The notes under the pieces: generated by a model
Databases searched by the model: none
Told to the model about the DNA's origin: nothing
Seen by the model: only the letters and a program-made list of their open reading frames with translations
NCBI GenBank assembly: GCA_948567375.1
Contig: OX419759.1
Location: forward strand, 19,684,744 to 19,748,743
From: Lunularia cruciata
Taxonomy: Eukaryota > Streptophyta > Marchantiopsida > Lunulariales > Lunulariaceae
Direction of reading: 5' to 3'
Length of the DNA: 64,000 nucleotides
Part shown: positions 11,341 to 20,642 of the stretch, piece after piece
How positions within the stretch are numbered: position 1 is the first letter of the stretch
Layout of the letters: the number at the start of each line of letters is the position of its first letter
Program-made: the position numbers and the translations under genes

Positions 11341-11649
11341 TTAAGAGGTGACTGCGTAACCACCATCAATCACAACTACTACTTGTTGTTTACTCTTTGT
11401 GTGATTACAATTCCAACATCTTTGGCTACAAAATTTTCATGTAGTCTATAAAGAATGTCAAGCCAAAGGTCTTCTAAGATGAATAACTTCCAAGGCCAAG
11501 GATGATCTCTAGGCCAAAGAAGTTTTATATACTAAACAGATTTCTACCTATTTATTTTTGGCTAGAATATCTTTGTCCTAAAATCTACTATGAGGAGCTA
11601 CCTTTGGCTTTACAAAATTTAATCAACAAACCTATATAGTCTTAACATC

Positions 11650-12290
11650 CTATGATTTCTCCAAACAATGCACTCATAGATTCCTTGAATTTATTTGAGG
11701 TGTGCTCAAGTAGTTTTTCAGCTAGCTACTGTAGGCACTTGGCCACATACACCTTTATTGTGAGAGCATGTGCTTTGGATCTTGAGTCCCAAGCCTTTAA
11801 CTTTTCTAAAGAGGACTCTATTACCTCCTTCATAATTTCATCAAGTTGGTACCGTCTCCATCCTTGCCAATATTGCAGTCTTCTCTAGATTGAATTAGAT
11901 ATGACTTTCCTCAATCTCAGCCAAGATTGCCTTTCAAATGGCTGCTCGGTCCTTCTTGCATTTTTCCTCCTTCTCCTTGATATGTTTTTTGAGCTTCTCA
12001 CTTGCACATCAGCCACTTGCAACTCTTCTTAATGTCAAACTTTTGCTGCAGTAAAGGCCACTTTCACCTTCTCTACTTCTCCCTTGAGTGGATCAACTTC
12101 CTCCACTTAAGCCTTTATTGGTTCCTCAAGTTGGGGTTATTGACATGCTTCTTCTTCTTCTTCTTCTTCTTCTTAAAGGTTCTTTCCTCCTTCACCTTAA
12201 TTTTTTAGGCTTCTCCTTCTTCCCTAAGCTTGGTTGCCTCTTGTGCAAAGTGTGGTGCTCTCATTTCTTCAAAAGTTGCTTTTGTTGATC
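11650..12290 (-). pseudogene. Decayed coiled-coil sequence with (GAA)n run
   Basis: The minus strand carries lysine/glutamate-rich remnants, for example K-L-K-K-H-I-K-E-K-E-E-K near 12000, and a run of about eight GAA codons at 12148-12173 (CTT repeats on +). Many stops interrupt it. It resembles the coiled-coil remnants at 6590-9330 and 49280-49620. No family was recognised. Confidence 0.3.
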
Positions 12291-12364
12291 ATATCAAGCT
12301 TAAGTGTTAAAGAACCATTAAGAATGTTGTAGATACTCGAAGAAGTGCCTCAAATAAAGAGGTA

Positions 12365-13002
12365 TCATGTGTATTTACAATGCTACACAACAAACATCAC
12401 TGTCAACATCACACACTATAGAAGCACAACTCACACATAAGTCTCATACGTGGACTCTAAAGTGCCACAATAATCAGTTTATTTATAAAACTTGAATCAC
12501 ACTCAATCAATAAGTACTTGATCTATCACTCATTAATCTGCCAGGGCATTGATTACAGTCAAGCCACACCTACTCTAGCTAAGAGACTCTAGGTGATGCT
12601 CACCGGCTTTTTGTCCACTCTAGCCAAGAACTCAAAGGTTCAAAAATAGAGAGGTGAGCTCTTTGGAGCTGTACTCCTAGGATATACTCCTGATTTTGAC
12701 CTAGGTCTCACACCAATGGTCCCACTGATGTCACACCTAATGGTGCAAAGAGTGCAAGTGACGGTAGTCAATACCCAAAACACAAAAACTGACCATCAAA
12801 AAGTAGTATATAAGTAATTTCCAAAATCTCTAACTACTATCATTGCTACTCCAATGTTTGAGAAATCTACATGTGATGCTACAAATGGTGTGACAGCTAT
12901 TGTGTGTATATACACTACTACATAACATACATTGCTATCAACATCATACACTAGAGAAGCACAACTCACACATAAGTCATACATGGACTCCAAAGTGCCA
13001 CA
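12365..13002 (-). repeat. 3' LTR region of methyltransferase-bearing gypsy element D
   Basis: Read on the minus strand it opens TGTGGCACTTTGGAGTCC at 13002, right after a polypurine tract. A second copy of the first ~110 bp starts at 12469 (TGTGGCACTTTAGAGTCC), 533 bp further on. A TATAAATA box precedes that second copy. The part at 12773-12890 recurs at 40080-40205. The LTR end is not clear; the duplication may be an internal tandem repeat or two nested LTRs. Confidence 0.55.
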
Positions 13003-13014
13003 ATCGCCCCCCTA
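13003..13014 (-). other. Polypurine tract of element D
   Basis: On the minus strand AGGGGGGCGAT directly precedes the TGTGGCAC that opens the LTR. This is the plus-strand primer position. Confidence 0.65.
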
Positions 13015-13178
13015 GTTGGCGGTTAGGTCCCTCTAATGCTAGATAACCATCTACTCAAAGTATATGGTATACCCTATGGTAGGCAAATTATTAGGAAGCC
13101 GGGTGCTCTAAAGCCCTATTGTTAGTTGCTTGTTTGCAATCTATATGATATAAAAGATGAACTAGCTATAGGTCAAGT

Positions 13179-13313
13179 ACATCTAGGACATAACCATTGT
13201 CCTTGAAGAACCACCATGAGGGGAGGAGTTGTACATGCCATATTCCATCCTCTCAAATAGCTATCACACACTAATATAACAACACCTGCACCAAAAGAGC
13301 TACATAACAGACA
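13179..13313 (-). pseudogene. PHD finger at the end of the element D polyprotein
   Basis: The minus-strand frame has the spacing of a C4HC3 PHD finger: L-R-C-L-L-C, then V-C-D-S-Y-L-R-G-W-N-M-A-C, T-P-P-L and W-L-C-P-R-C. Two of the eight zinc ligands are lost: the fourth Cys is Tyr and the His is Asn, while the flanking Gly-Trp, Pro-Pro-Leu and Trp are kept. PHD fingers read histone H3 tails, so a targeting role like that of chromodomains is a reasonable inference. It lies just upstream of the polypurine tract, so it is the last coding domain. A frameshift near 13390 separates it from the integrase tail. Confidence 0.75.
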
Positions 13314-13319
13314 CCGCAA

Positions 13320-13819
13320 GCCTACACGTACAAGTGCCAAGCTTGGGTCCATAGTACCATCAATGTTGGGGGAGGGGGGAAGAGGGTGCCTGGTGCACAA
13401 TTGCACACATGATCCTTCCAAACAACACCATCACATACTTCCAACACAAGGACTCTAGATGGCAAAACCTCATGCACTCTCAAGATAGTGCGGCTTGTAG
13501 AAACATTGAGTGTTGTTGGTGTTACCTATTGTAGAGATACATAGTCACCTGGATGAAATTGGTGGATCAAGGGTCTATAACCTCTTTCTCAAATGGTAGC
13601 ATAGTGTAAGGTATCCCTATGTTGAGCAATTGCTAAGTTCTCAAAGGCATTGACATCACGCTCTGAAAGATCTTTGCTTGTTGAGAACAATGCGCTCATC
13701 CATACATTTGGATGATCTAAGTCCAACACTACAGTAGCATCTTGATGAATGGCTACAAGTAAATCTAGATCTTGTCCATAGAGTAGGAAGTAAGGAGATA
13801 AGGACGCTAAGGAGGCTTG
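13320..13819 (-). pseudogene. Integrase C-terminal region of element D
   Basis: One minus-strand frame with two stops reads S-P-Y-F-L-L-Y-G (the usual F-x-L-x-Y-G of gypsy integrases), N-L-A-I-A-Q-H-R-D-T-L, P-G-D-Y-V, R-T-I-L-R-V-x-E-V-L-P and K-D-H-V-x-N-C-A-P. This is the post-core and SH3-like part that should follow the core at 15950. It starts at Q-A-S-L-A-S next to 13819, where foreign sequence begins. Confidence 0.75.
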
Positions 13820-15949
13820 TCAGTGTCATGAGGAAAATAATCTACATGTTACAATAGTCCTATTTAGTGTGGTAGGTAAACCAGGAGAAAATTATGTAGA
13901 ATTAATAAAAGTGCTAGTTGTAGGCAATACTTTTGGATTCCAACGGTAAATTTTAGTATTTGTGTGCACTTCCTAGATAGTCACTTTGATAGTTGCAAAT
14001 ATAGAGGGGTTTGCTATATGTTGTAGATAACCAATTTTGCTAGACTTTAACAAGAATTTTGAGGGTTGATAAAAGAGTAGTGGTAGTGGATTTGGAGTGT
14101 GGAAATATTTGGGGCAAGGTCTGTTCATGAGTTGGATGCGCCATGGGAGTTTTGTTGTGTTACTATGCAGGAGAAGAAGGAAAAAGGTCTCAAGAGTGGA
14201 GAAGAAAAGAAAGACAAGGAGAAGAAAGAAGGATAAAAAACAATTTGACTAGAAAAAGAGCAACTTATTGCACAGAAGGCAGAAAATGAAAAATGGGACT
14301 TAGCAGCCACAAGATCAAGGCCTTCAAGAGATTCAATGTTAGCAGTTGAGACAAGACAAGAAGGCCAATCAGCTGAAGTCAAAGGGGAGGAATGAAAAGG
14401 CTTTGTAAGGAAAAAGAAGTATCAAAAAGGGTTTTTTGTTGGAAAGGCAGAAGGGAATCAAGCACAGAGGAGTTTAGACAAGATCAAATGAAGAAACTGG
14501 AATTGCAAAGAGGAGTTTTAGCTGAGATCAAATGAAGCAGTAAGGAAGGGCAGAGAGGAGTTTGAATGATAGAGAAGATCACAAGGAATTAGAAGTGACA
14601 ATGAAGAAATTAGCGTGAAGACTCTTCATGAAGTGATCATGGAGGAATTTGCATGAAGACTCTCTGGGAAGTGACAGTGAAAGGATTGATAGGAAAGATT
14701 GAGAAGGAGAGGAGAAGGATTGAGAGGAGTTTTGGTGAAAGTGTGAAGGATAAAAAAAAAGATAAGAGAACAAGGAATGATTGGGAAGGAAAGGAAAAGT
14801 TAGGAAAGGATTGAAAGGAGTTTGGAGTGATAGGCAAAGTATCAAAAGGTTTTGGAGACAAGAAAAGATTGAAGAGAGTTCAGAATCTTGGGTAGTGACA
14901 AGGGAAATATTAAAGGAGTTTGGAGTGAAAGGAGAAGGGAGTAGTGAAGGATCAAGAAGGAAAGGAGAGTGAAGAAAATCAAAGGGACAAGAAATGATGA
15001 TCCGGAGGAAATTTGATGAAAGGGTGAAGGATCAAAAAGAGAAGTGAACAGTGAATAATCTTTGACAGTGACAGGGAAGTTATCACAGGCTTAGTCAGTG
15101 AAGCATCAAAGGAAGGATTCATCCAAGGTCAAAGGCAAAAACCAATTCAACTATAGACACAGAGAGAAAGACGAAAAGGTCAATATGAGTCTAAGTAGAT
15201 TCCAATGATGCTTGCACAACTCTTACATGAAACTGGACTTCTATTTCACAAACAGATTGGTATGCTTACAATGTTATAAGACATTAGAAGGCTCTGAGCT
15301 TAAAAGTATAAGATTGAAAAGTACAAAGATGGTCTGAGTGAATCTTGGTCCGATAGACCCATTGTTTAAGAAAAATCAGATGGCAAGCCCTTACTTATAA
15401 CCAAATTCTTCTTTCATTCCATTCTTTGCCATTCAATAATGCTTTTCTTCCTTTGCATTACGATGAAGTGAATGTGAATCTGCAAGAGAGAACTATGGAA
15501 TATTCCAAATGAATCACACATGCATGATAGATCACTTATAGAAATTCTGTAGGGTCAATCACAACCCACGTTAAAGATCTTGGTGATCACAACTTCTGAA
15601 ATTTTGGTATGTCTATAGCATAGAACATTGTGTCATGTGACAAAAATCTGGTCAAATGGAGGCATAAGGGTAAGAAGGAAGAATTTGGAAGCCTTCAATA
15701 GGCGGATTGCTTTATGAATGATAGATTTGGTAATAAAACTGGAGCACATGGCATCAATTGCCATAGTCAAGAAGAAATAAAGGGAACTCAACAATAGGTT
15801 CTTTGTATAGGTTTGGTAGTCATTGAAAATTCACCGCCCATCTATAAGAGTTAATGCATGCCCCTTGTACCATCTTGAATTGTAAAGTCAAGGTGCAAGC
15901 AACTAGGTGCCCAATACATTCTTGAGACCATACAATCCCCGCAACACCG
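13820..15949. mobile_element. ~2.1-kb insertion splitting the element D integrase
   Basis: The integrase reading runs cleanly to Y-Q-F-S-R at about 15950 and resumes with Q-A-S-L-A-S at 13819, so everything between is inserted. The insert is purine-rich on + (GAGAAGG-type sequence at 14110-15150), followed by about 700 bp of ordinary AT-rich DNA. No domain was recognised. Its style resembles the purine-rich block at 44800-45600. Clear terminal repeats and target duplications were not seen. Confidence 0.6.
14110..15160. repeat. Purine-rich low-complexity block
   Basis: More than 1 kb of the + strand is dominated by G and A, with recurring GAAGGA, AGGAGTTT and GAGTTTGG words, for example AGGAGTTT near 14470, 14513, 14550 and 14817. 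The Pro/Ser-rich open frames on the minus strand are by-products of this composition. Confidence 0.6.
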
Positions 15950-16800
15950 GCTGAATTGATAGCCCATGGCCAACCAAGGTAAGTGGAGATCCCAATCTCC
16001 CAAGTGGCCTCTTTGCAAACCATACTTCTGCAATCCTCTCTTCACTATCTATACCACTCTCTTTGCTAAGCCATATATCTCAAGGTGATCTTGGGAGGTA
16101 TTATGATGATCAATCAAAGCCTTGTCACAAAAGACTTGAAATTTCCCCATGAACTATGTACCCTGATCAGTCAAAACCTTAATTGGTGCACCAAAATGAC
16201 TGAGAAGCCAATCAAGGAACGAGTAAGTTATCCCTTCACTGGACTTGTCAGGAAGGGCTACCAACTCAATCCACTTGGAGAAGTGCTCCACCATCACCAA
16301 AACATTCTGATGATGTCTCATAGTCAATGGTATAGGTCCAACAAAGTCCAAACTCCAATGGTAAGCCAATCCCGTGATAAGTAATGGGTGCAATTGTGGC
16401 ATAAGAGCACTGAATGATGCTCTAACTTGGTCACAAATCACACATCTCGCAACAAACTACTATACATTGATTTGCATATTGCACCACCAATAATGACTCT
16501 AGAGTAAGTTATATGTACACTCTACTCCAAAATGTCCTAGCTCCTCATGAGCATGACAAACCAACTGCGATCTTTGAGATGGAAGTGGTACTACTCACAC
16601 TCTACCATCCTCCCATACACAAAGAAGGTGTCTACTCTCCAATCTGAACAACATGGCTTGTTGAAGAACACGGTCTTTCTCCTTGGCACCAATTGTGCCA
16701 CCCACAACACCAATGCAAAGATAGTCCATCACTAAGACATCATCATAAATATCTTGTTGAACTATACCACTATCTCTACTCTCTAGATTTGTGACCTCAA
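15950..16800 (-). pseudogene. Integrase core and N-terminal region of element D
   Basis: The minus strand shows W-S-L-D-F-V-G-P-I-P with the first catalytic Asp near 16370, then V-M-V-E-H-F-S-K-W and L-T-D-Q-G-T with the second catalytic Asp at about 16157-16174. The H-x-T-S-x-D-H region and V-K-R-G-L-x-K-Y-G-L follow to 15960. An open stretch at 16441-16154 carries most of the core. The protein would have inserted the cDNA into the host genome. Stops lie between segments, and the gene is interrupted by the 13820-15949 insertion. Confidence 0.8.
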
Positions 16801-16879
16801 TAACTTCTCCTATATGCACTGAGAGAGATACCACCAAAGCCTCAAAAAATATATAGAGAAAGGAAGATGCATGCCAACC

Positions 16880-17345
16880 TGGCACCATCTCCTCATTTGT
16901 TTCCCCATGCCAACATGCTCCGGTCTAATCTTGTTGGTTGGGACATGGGTTTCTACTTAACCTATTTGCATCATGGTTCACCACTCTAGGTCTATGAAGA
17001 ATTGTGAAATCATACTCCTATAAAATTTGAGTCCATTGTGCAAGCTTCCTTGAAAGCTTGTTGGATTCCATCAACCACTTCAGTGGCTGATGATCAGTGA
17101 TGAGACTAAAGGGGTACCAAATAGGTAACATTAGAAATGTGTTACTACTCAAACTGCTGCCAAGCACTCTCTCTCATATGAACTATACTTTACCTCCATT
17201 GAATTGTTGGAGCAACTTACATGCCACCACAAACTCCTTTGCCTCATCATCATGTTGGGTGAGCACTACTCCAAGGTCCAACATACTCCAATCAATGTGA
17301 ACCTAAAATGATCATCCTATGATCAGTCTCCTCAAAATAGGAATA
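16880..17345 (-). pseudogene. RNase H of element D
   Basis: The minus strand reads H-I-D-W-S-M-L-D-L-G-V-V-L-T-Q near 17310-17270, then E-F-V-V-A, K-Y-S-S-Y-E-R-E-C-L-A-A-V, T-D-H-Q-P-L-K-W-L-M-E-S and D-A-N-R-L-S-R-N-P. These are the catalytic and structural segments of gypsy RNase H in order, with three visible stops. It directly follows the RT thumb. Confidence 0.85.
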
Positions 17346-18140
17346 GATGTCAACCTCTCTTTGAGCTCTACAAAAGCTCTCTCATGCTCATCTCCCCAAC
17401 ACCACTCACGTGTAGGCTTGGTCAGCTTTGTCAAGGCCTTGGTAATGGCACTAAATCCTCTGACATAGTGGCAATACGAGTTTGCCAACCCAAGGAATGC
17501 TCACACTCTACTCACATCCATAGGCCAAGGAATACATGCAATAGCCTCCACCTTGGTCTGCTGAACACCAAGTCCTATAGGGTAGATAGTGTGACCCAAA
17601 TACTCAACTTACTCATGGAAGAACCTACACTTCCCAAGATGTAATTTCAGTCCATGAGATCTCCTCCTCCTTGATCAGCAATTAATGATATCTTGCTCAA
17701 AGATCCAAAGTACTAAAGACCTTTGATCGCATCAAAGATCACCTTTGGTGTAGGCATGGCATACTGATCAGCCCTAATCTGTTGGTTGATAGGATAGTAA
17801 TCTCCACACATCCTCCAATCTATATAGTTTTCATACATATCCTTCTTGGCTGGCATCACTATAGTTGATGCATACGCTCCATGTGAAATCTCTACCAAAC
17901 CAGCCTCAAAAAGGTCACTACTCCGACTCTGAATCAATGCTCTCTCGATGTCACTATATTGATAGGGACATTGGAAAACTAGCGTATTGGTAATCAGCTC
18001 AATCCATATACCAAGTCCTTTCAAAGCACCTAAATCCTTCATATTGAAGGAAAAAAACTCGTGCAGCTCCTCAAGATCCTCCAAATTCTCTGTCTTTCCT
18101 CTCTTGTAAGCTTGGGTCCAAGATTTGGCTCCCAAGTATT
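17345..18140 (-). pseudogene. Reverse transcriptase of element D, palm deleted
   Basis: An open stretch at 18135-17713 covers the N-terminus, with D-L-F-E-A-G-L-V-E-I, V-M-P-A-K-K-D, R-M-C-G-D-Y-Y-P-I-N and Y-A-M-P-T-P. The thumb and connection follow from about 17670, with H-G-L-K-L-H-x-G-K-C-R-F-F-H, V-E-Y-L-G-H and V-E-A-I. Between them L-D-L-x-A-R-Y-H jumps straight to the thumb. The part with F-G-L-x-N-A-P and the Y-I-D-D catalytic box, roughly 250-300 bp in relatives, is missing at about 17675. The element could not self-mobilise. Confidence 0.85.
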
Positions 18141-18182
18141 CTCTATAACTATTGTAAGAGTGGAAGACTTAATCACTAGCTA

Positions 18183-18480
18183 CTACAATGGGCCATTGGG
18201 AGCAGTAGTGTCATGCCACCAAGCACTAGAGGTCCCAACCTCAATGTGAAAAACTCCGTCTACTCTAGCTGCAAGCTCCATACGTCCTCTAGTTGCATCC
18301 CATGTAGACCAAGGGTGTAATCCAAGTAGCCCATGCTCACCTAGATGGAATCCAAGTAGACCACTCTCCCTAGTAGCCATTGGATGTGTCCCAAGAATAC
18401 CATGCTTACTCTGTCCATCACTCCCAACATGTGCTTGAATTGTTTTGATAGGCACAAAACTCACAAGTGTCCGAGTGGTG
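18183..18480 (-). pseudogene. Linker between methyltransferase and RT in element D
   Basis: One open minus-strand stretch (18554-18183) contains H-P-M-A-T-R-E-S-G-L-L-G, repeated G-L-L-G-x-H segments and W-H-D-T-T-A-P. No catalytic motif is recognisable. It connects the methyltransferase end to the RT and may be a polyprotein linker. Confidence 0.4.
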
Positions 18481-19610
18481 ATGCCTATCAAGTGCATCCT
18501 ATGATGCTCTACCAAGCCAAGGCTCACAATCCAAGTCAAATAGTTCAGGTCCATAGTTTGATGCTTGGATGCCTTTGCATATTATTGAAACAACAGTAAT
18601 ACCAAGCAAAAACCCATTGCATGCTGTCTCTCATCGATGTTGGGCTCCACTAACTATTATAACTATGAGTCCCAAACCAGTCCAAGACCTCCTTCTCAAA
18701 AATCATGAGAGTATGAGAAACTCATAAGTGTGGGAAACGCGGCTCTAGACTATCCAACTAGGTTCACCATTTCCATAGGTGACCTATCAGCCACTACCAC
18801 CATTTGAGATTGACGCCCAACATCCAAGATAGCATCTACAATGATGTGGTATAGTCAATGAATCCCATCATAAGCACATTGTAGAACATCTCTAGGTAAG
18901 AGATTTTTCCACCAAAGATGAAGATGATGAGCCCTTGATCCCACTCTAGCTACATCTAACAACAAGGAAAGTTCTATCCAAGAATGGACTTATGCTTACC
19001 GCCACCACCAGGGTATGAGAATCACCCATCAAAGGTATGTTCTCCAAAAAGTAAGTTGGAGAAACAAATTGATGAACCCAAAGATGTCATAGTATCCGTA
19101 ATATCTCCCAAAACATACCAGAACGGGGATCTTGAAGACCCAAACCTCGGCCAACATAGGTATGTCCCTAACATGGCCATCCAGAAATCACCAAATGAAT
19201 AAGCCCATGTCTTTCCAGATCATGCACCCCCAACAAGGAAATGTCTGTTGGTAGGGCCTTATGGTAACCCTTGACTACTAACATCAATAATAACTCAGGA
19301 TACTAATAGGCCAAGTGTGCCAGATAATGTAGAAGGACTTGCCTAAAAATCTCATCTCTTTCCACATACAAGTACTTATGTACTCATATACCCGCTTGCA
19401 GTACCGCAACTAGTCTAATGTTGATCCCAACAAACAACTCCAATAGACATACTTCTTTTATTAGATACCGCCAAGCAATGAGTGTGGTATCCAAAGGTGT
19501 CAAGGTAGTCAAATTTTTGGAGGCTCATCCTCACACTATCTCTTGGTGGTACAAAGGCTCCACTCCAAGCTTGTTGCACCAAGTGATCTGCATGTTGTTG
19601 CAATGCCTCC
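18480..19610 (-). pseudogene. C5-cytosine DNA methyltransferase domain inside gypsy element D
   Basis: Minus-strand motifs appear in the order of a C5-cytosine methyltransferase. Motif I is L-E-L-F-V-G-I at 19443-19423, with L-V-A-V-L-Q-A-G-I following. Motif IV is I-S-G-W-P-C-stop-G-H-T at about 19194-19156 (GWPC at 19182-19171); the stop stands at the usual Q of P-C-Q. Next come L-Q-D-P-R-S-G-M-F-W-E and motif VI E-N-I-P at 19044-19033. A motif-VIII-like G-S-R-A-H-H-L-H-L-W-W lies near 18930. Further on are E-P-N-I-D-E-R and, near the end, M-D-L-N-Y-L-T-W. The catalytic Cys codon is intact. At least ten stops and a few frameshifts make it a pseudogene. Such enzymes methylate cytosine in DNA. 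I recall retrotransposon-borne copies reported from charophyte algae and dinoflagellates, which I cannot verify here. Confidence 0.85.
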
Positions 19611-20045
19611 TCTAAACTTCACAATGGAACAATCTCACTCTCACTCCAAATCCGAGTGATCTCTTCTCCTACTGGAGTATCCTCTATATGGGCATCCCCT
19701 CTAATAAATCACCAGGCCAGGTAACAAAACCACTAAAAGTTGAAACTGAAGCCATCTTGGTCCCAAATTGTCATGAGCCAAGACTACCACTACTGAAGTG
19801 TATTGGTAGGTGACATACTCATCCCTCACCAGATTGCCAACCTGGTCTCCAGGAAGTTGTCTCCTTCCAATAGTCAATACTAAAACCCATGAGGTATAAC
19901 ACTACTCCCCCAACTAACACATCATACAACTCAGCTATGGTCACAATGGCCTGAGCTCTCCCCATAGAGCAATCAATTAGATGATTGGGCTGAAATCTAA
20001 ACAACAAGCTCTCCATATGTGATGTAATCTGTAGAACCACCACCT
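19610..20045 (-). pseudogene. Conserved domain between protease and methyltransferase, element D
   Basis: The stretch 20043-19819 reads H-L-I-D-C-S-M-G, A-I-V-T-I-A-E-L-Y-D-V-L-V-G-G, M-G-F-S-I-D-Y-W-K-E and W-R-P-G-W-Q-S-G-E-G without a stop. The W/Y-R-P-G-W-Q-S-G-D-G and V-x-D-Y-W segments strike me as a recurring feature of this methyltransferase-bearing gypsy type, from memory only. It precedes motif I by about 400 bp and could be an N-terminal part of the methyltransferase or a separate module. Confidence 0.5.
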
Positions 20046-20300
20046 AGAGATGTCTGGATTTGGAATGGATACCTCTCCATATCAGTCTTCCGTAACTCCA
20101 GCCTTCCCCAACATAAGGGGTTGCGCACCAAAGTCAAGTAAGACCCTCTTTGGTGTATAGACCTTCCCTTAAGGTCCCACCAAACAAAAAATCCCACTCT
20201 GGTTATCCAACAAGATAATCCCAAGTGTAAATTGTGCTCGCTCAAAGGCTGGTCTAGTTGGTGACTCTTCTAGTCTAGCCACTACTGCCTGCTATAAACC
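20046..20300 (-). pseudogene. Aspartic protease remnant, element D
   Basis: The minus strand reads T-P-K-R-V-L-L-D-F-G-A-Q-P-L-M-L-G-K near 20145-20090. V-L-L-D-S-G-A-Q-P is the retropepsin active-site pattern; here the residue after Asp is Phe, as in element I. It is the most upstream recognisable domain of element D. A stop lies just before and another just after. Confidence 0.6.
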
Positions 20301-20311
20301 ATTGAGCATTG

Positions 20312-20455
20312 AGCAATGTTGTGTTGTGGTTTATGCAGCCCATAAAAATTAAATTATCATGGTTATCTCCACATTAGTGAAGAAGGTTGTTTGATAGATC
20401 CCACAGATGAGACGTTGCCATGTGAGCAATCTATGTACATGTATGCAATTGGTCA
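20312..20455 (+). repeat. Short repeat S, inverted relative to the spacer at 22538-22666
   Basis: Blocks such as CCACATTAGTG, GAGCAATCTATGTACATGTATG and the TGTGGTTTATGCAGCCCATAAAAA end reappear reverse-complemented at 22538-22666. It sits between element D and the left arm of the large inverted repeat. Confidence 0.65.
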
Positions 20456-20642
20456 TGTTGTCATACTTTTCTTTCTCTCTCTTGGAACACACAAGGTGCC
20501 TAGCTATGGAGATTGTAGATTAGAGGCCATAGGTAAGGCTATAACTACTTTTTTAAACATGTTGTTGCCTAACAGTCAGAACACTCCACTCTCGTAACTA
20601 GTATTCTTGCTATCGGGTAGGGTAGTGACGAGCAATCTAACC

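Larger units (their letters stand above)
12365..20300 (-). mobile_element. Ty3/gypsy element D encoding a cytosine methyltransferase and a PHD finger
   Basis: In minus-strand order the recognisable parts are: protease (20300-20046), a conserved linker (20045-19610), C5-cytosine methyltransferase motifs (19610-18500), RT with its palm deleted (18140-17345), RNase H (17345-16880), integrase (16800-15950), a foreign insertion (15949-13820), integrase C-terminus (13819-13320), PHD finger (13313-13179), polypurine tract (13014-13003) and LTR (13002 onward). Every part has stops. The 5' LTR and Gag are not identified with certainty, because the sequence above 20300 is rearranged. Confidence 0.75.
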
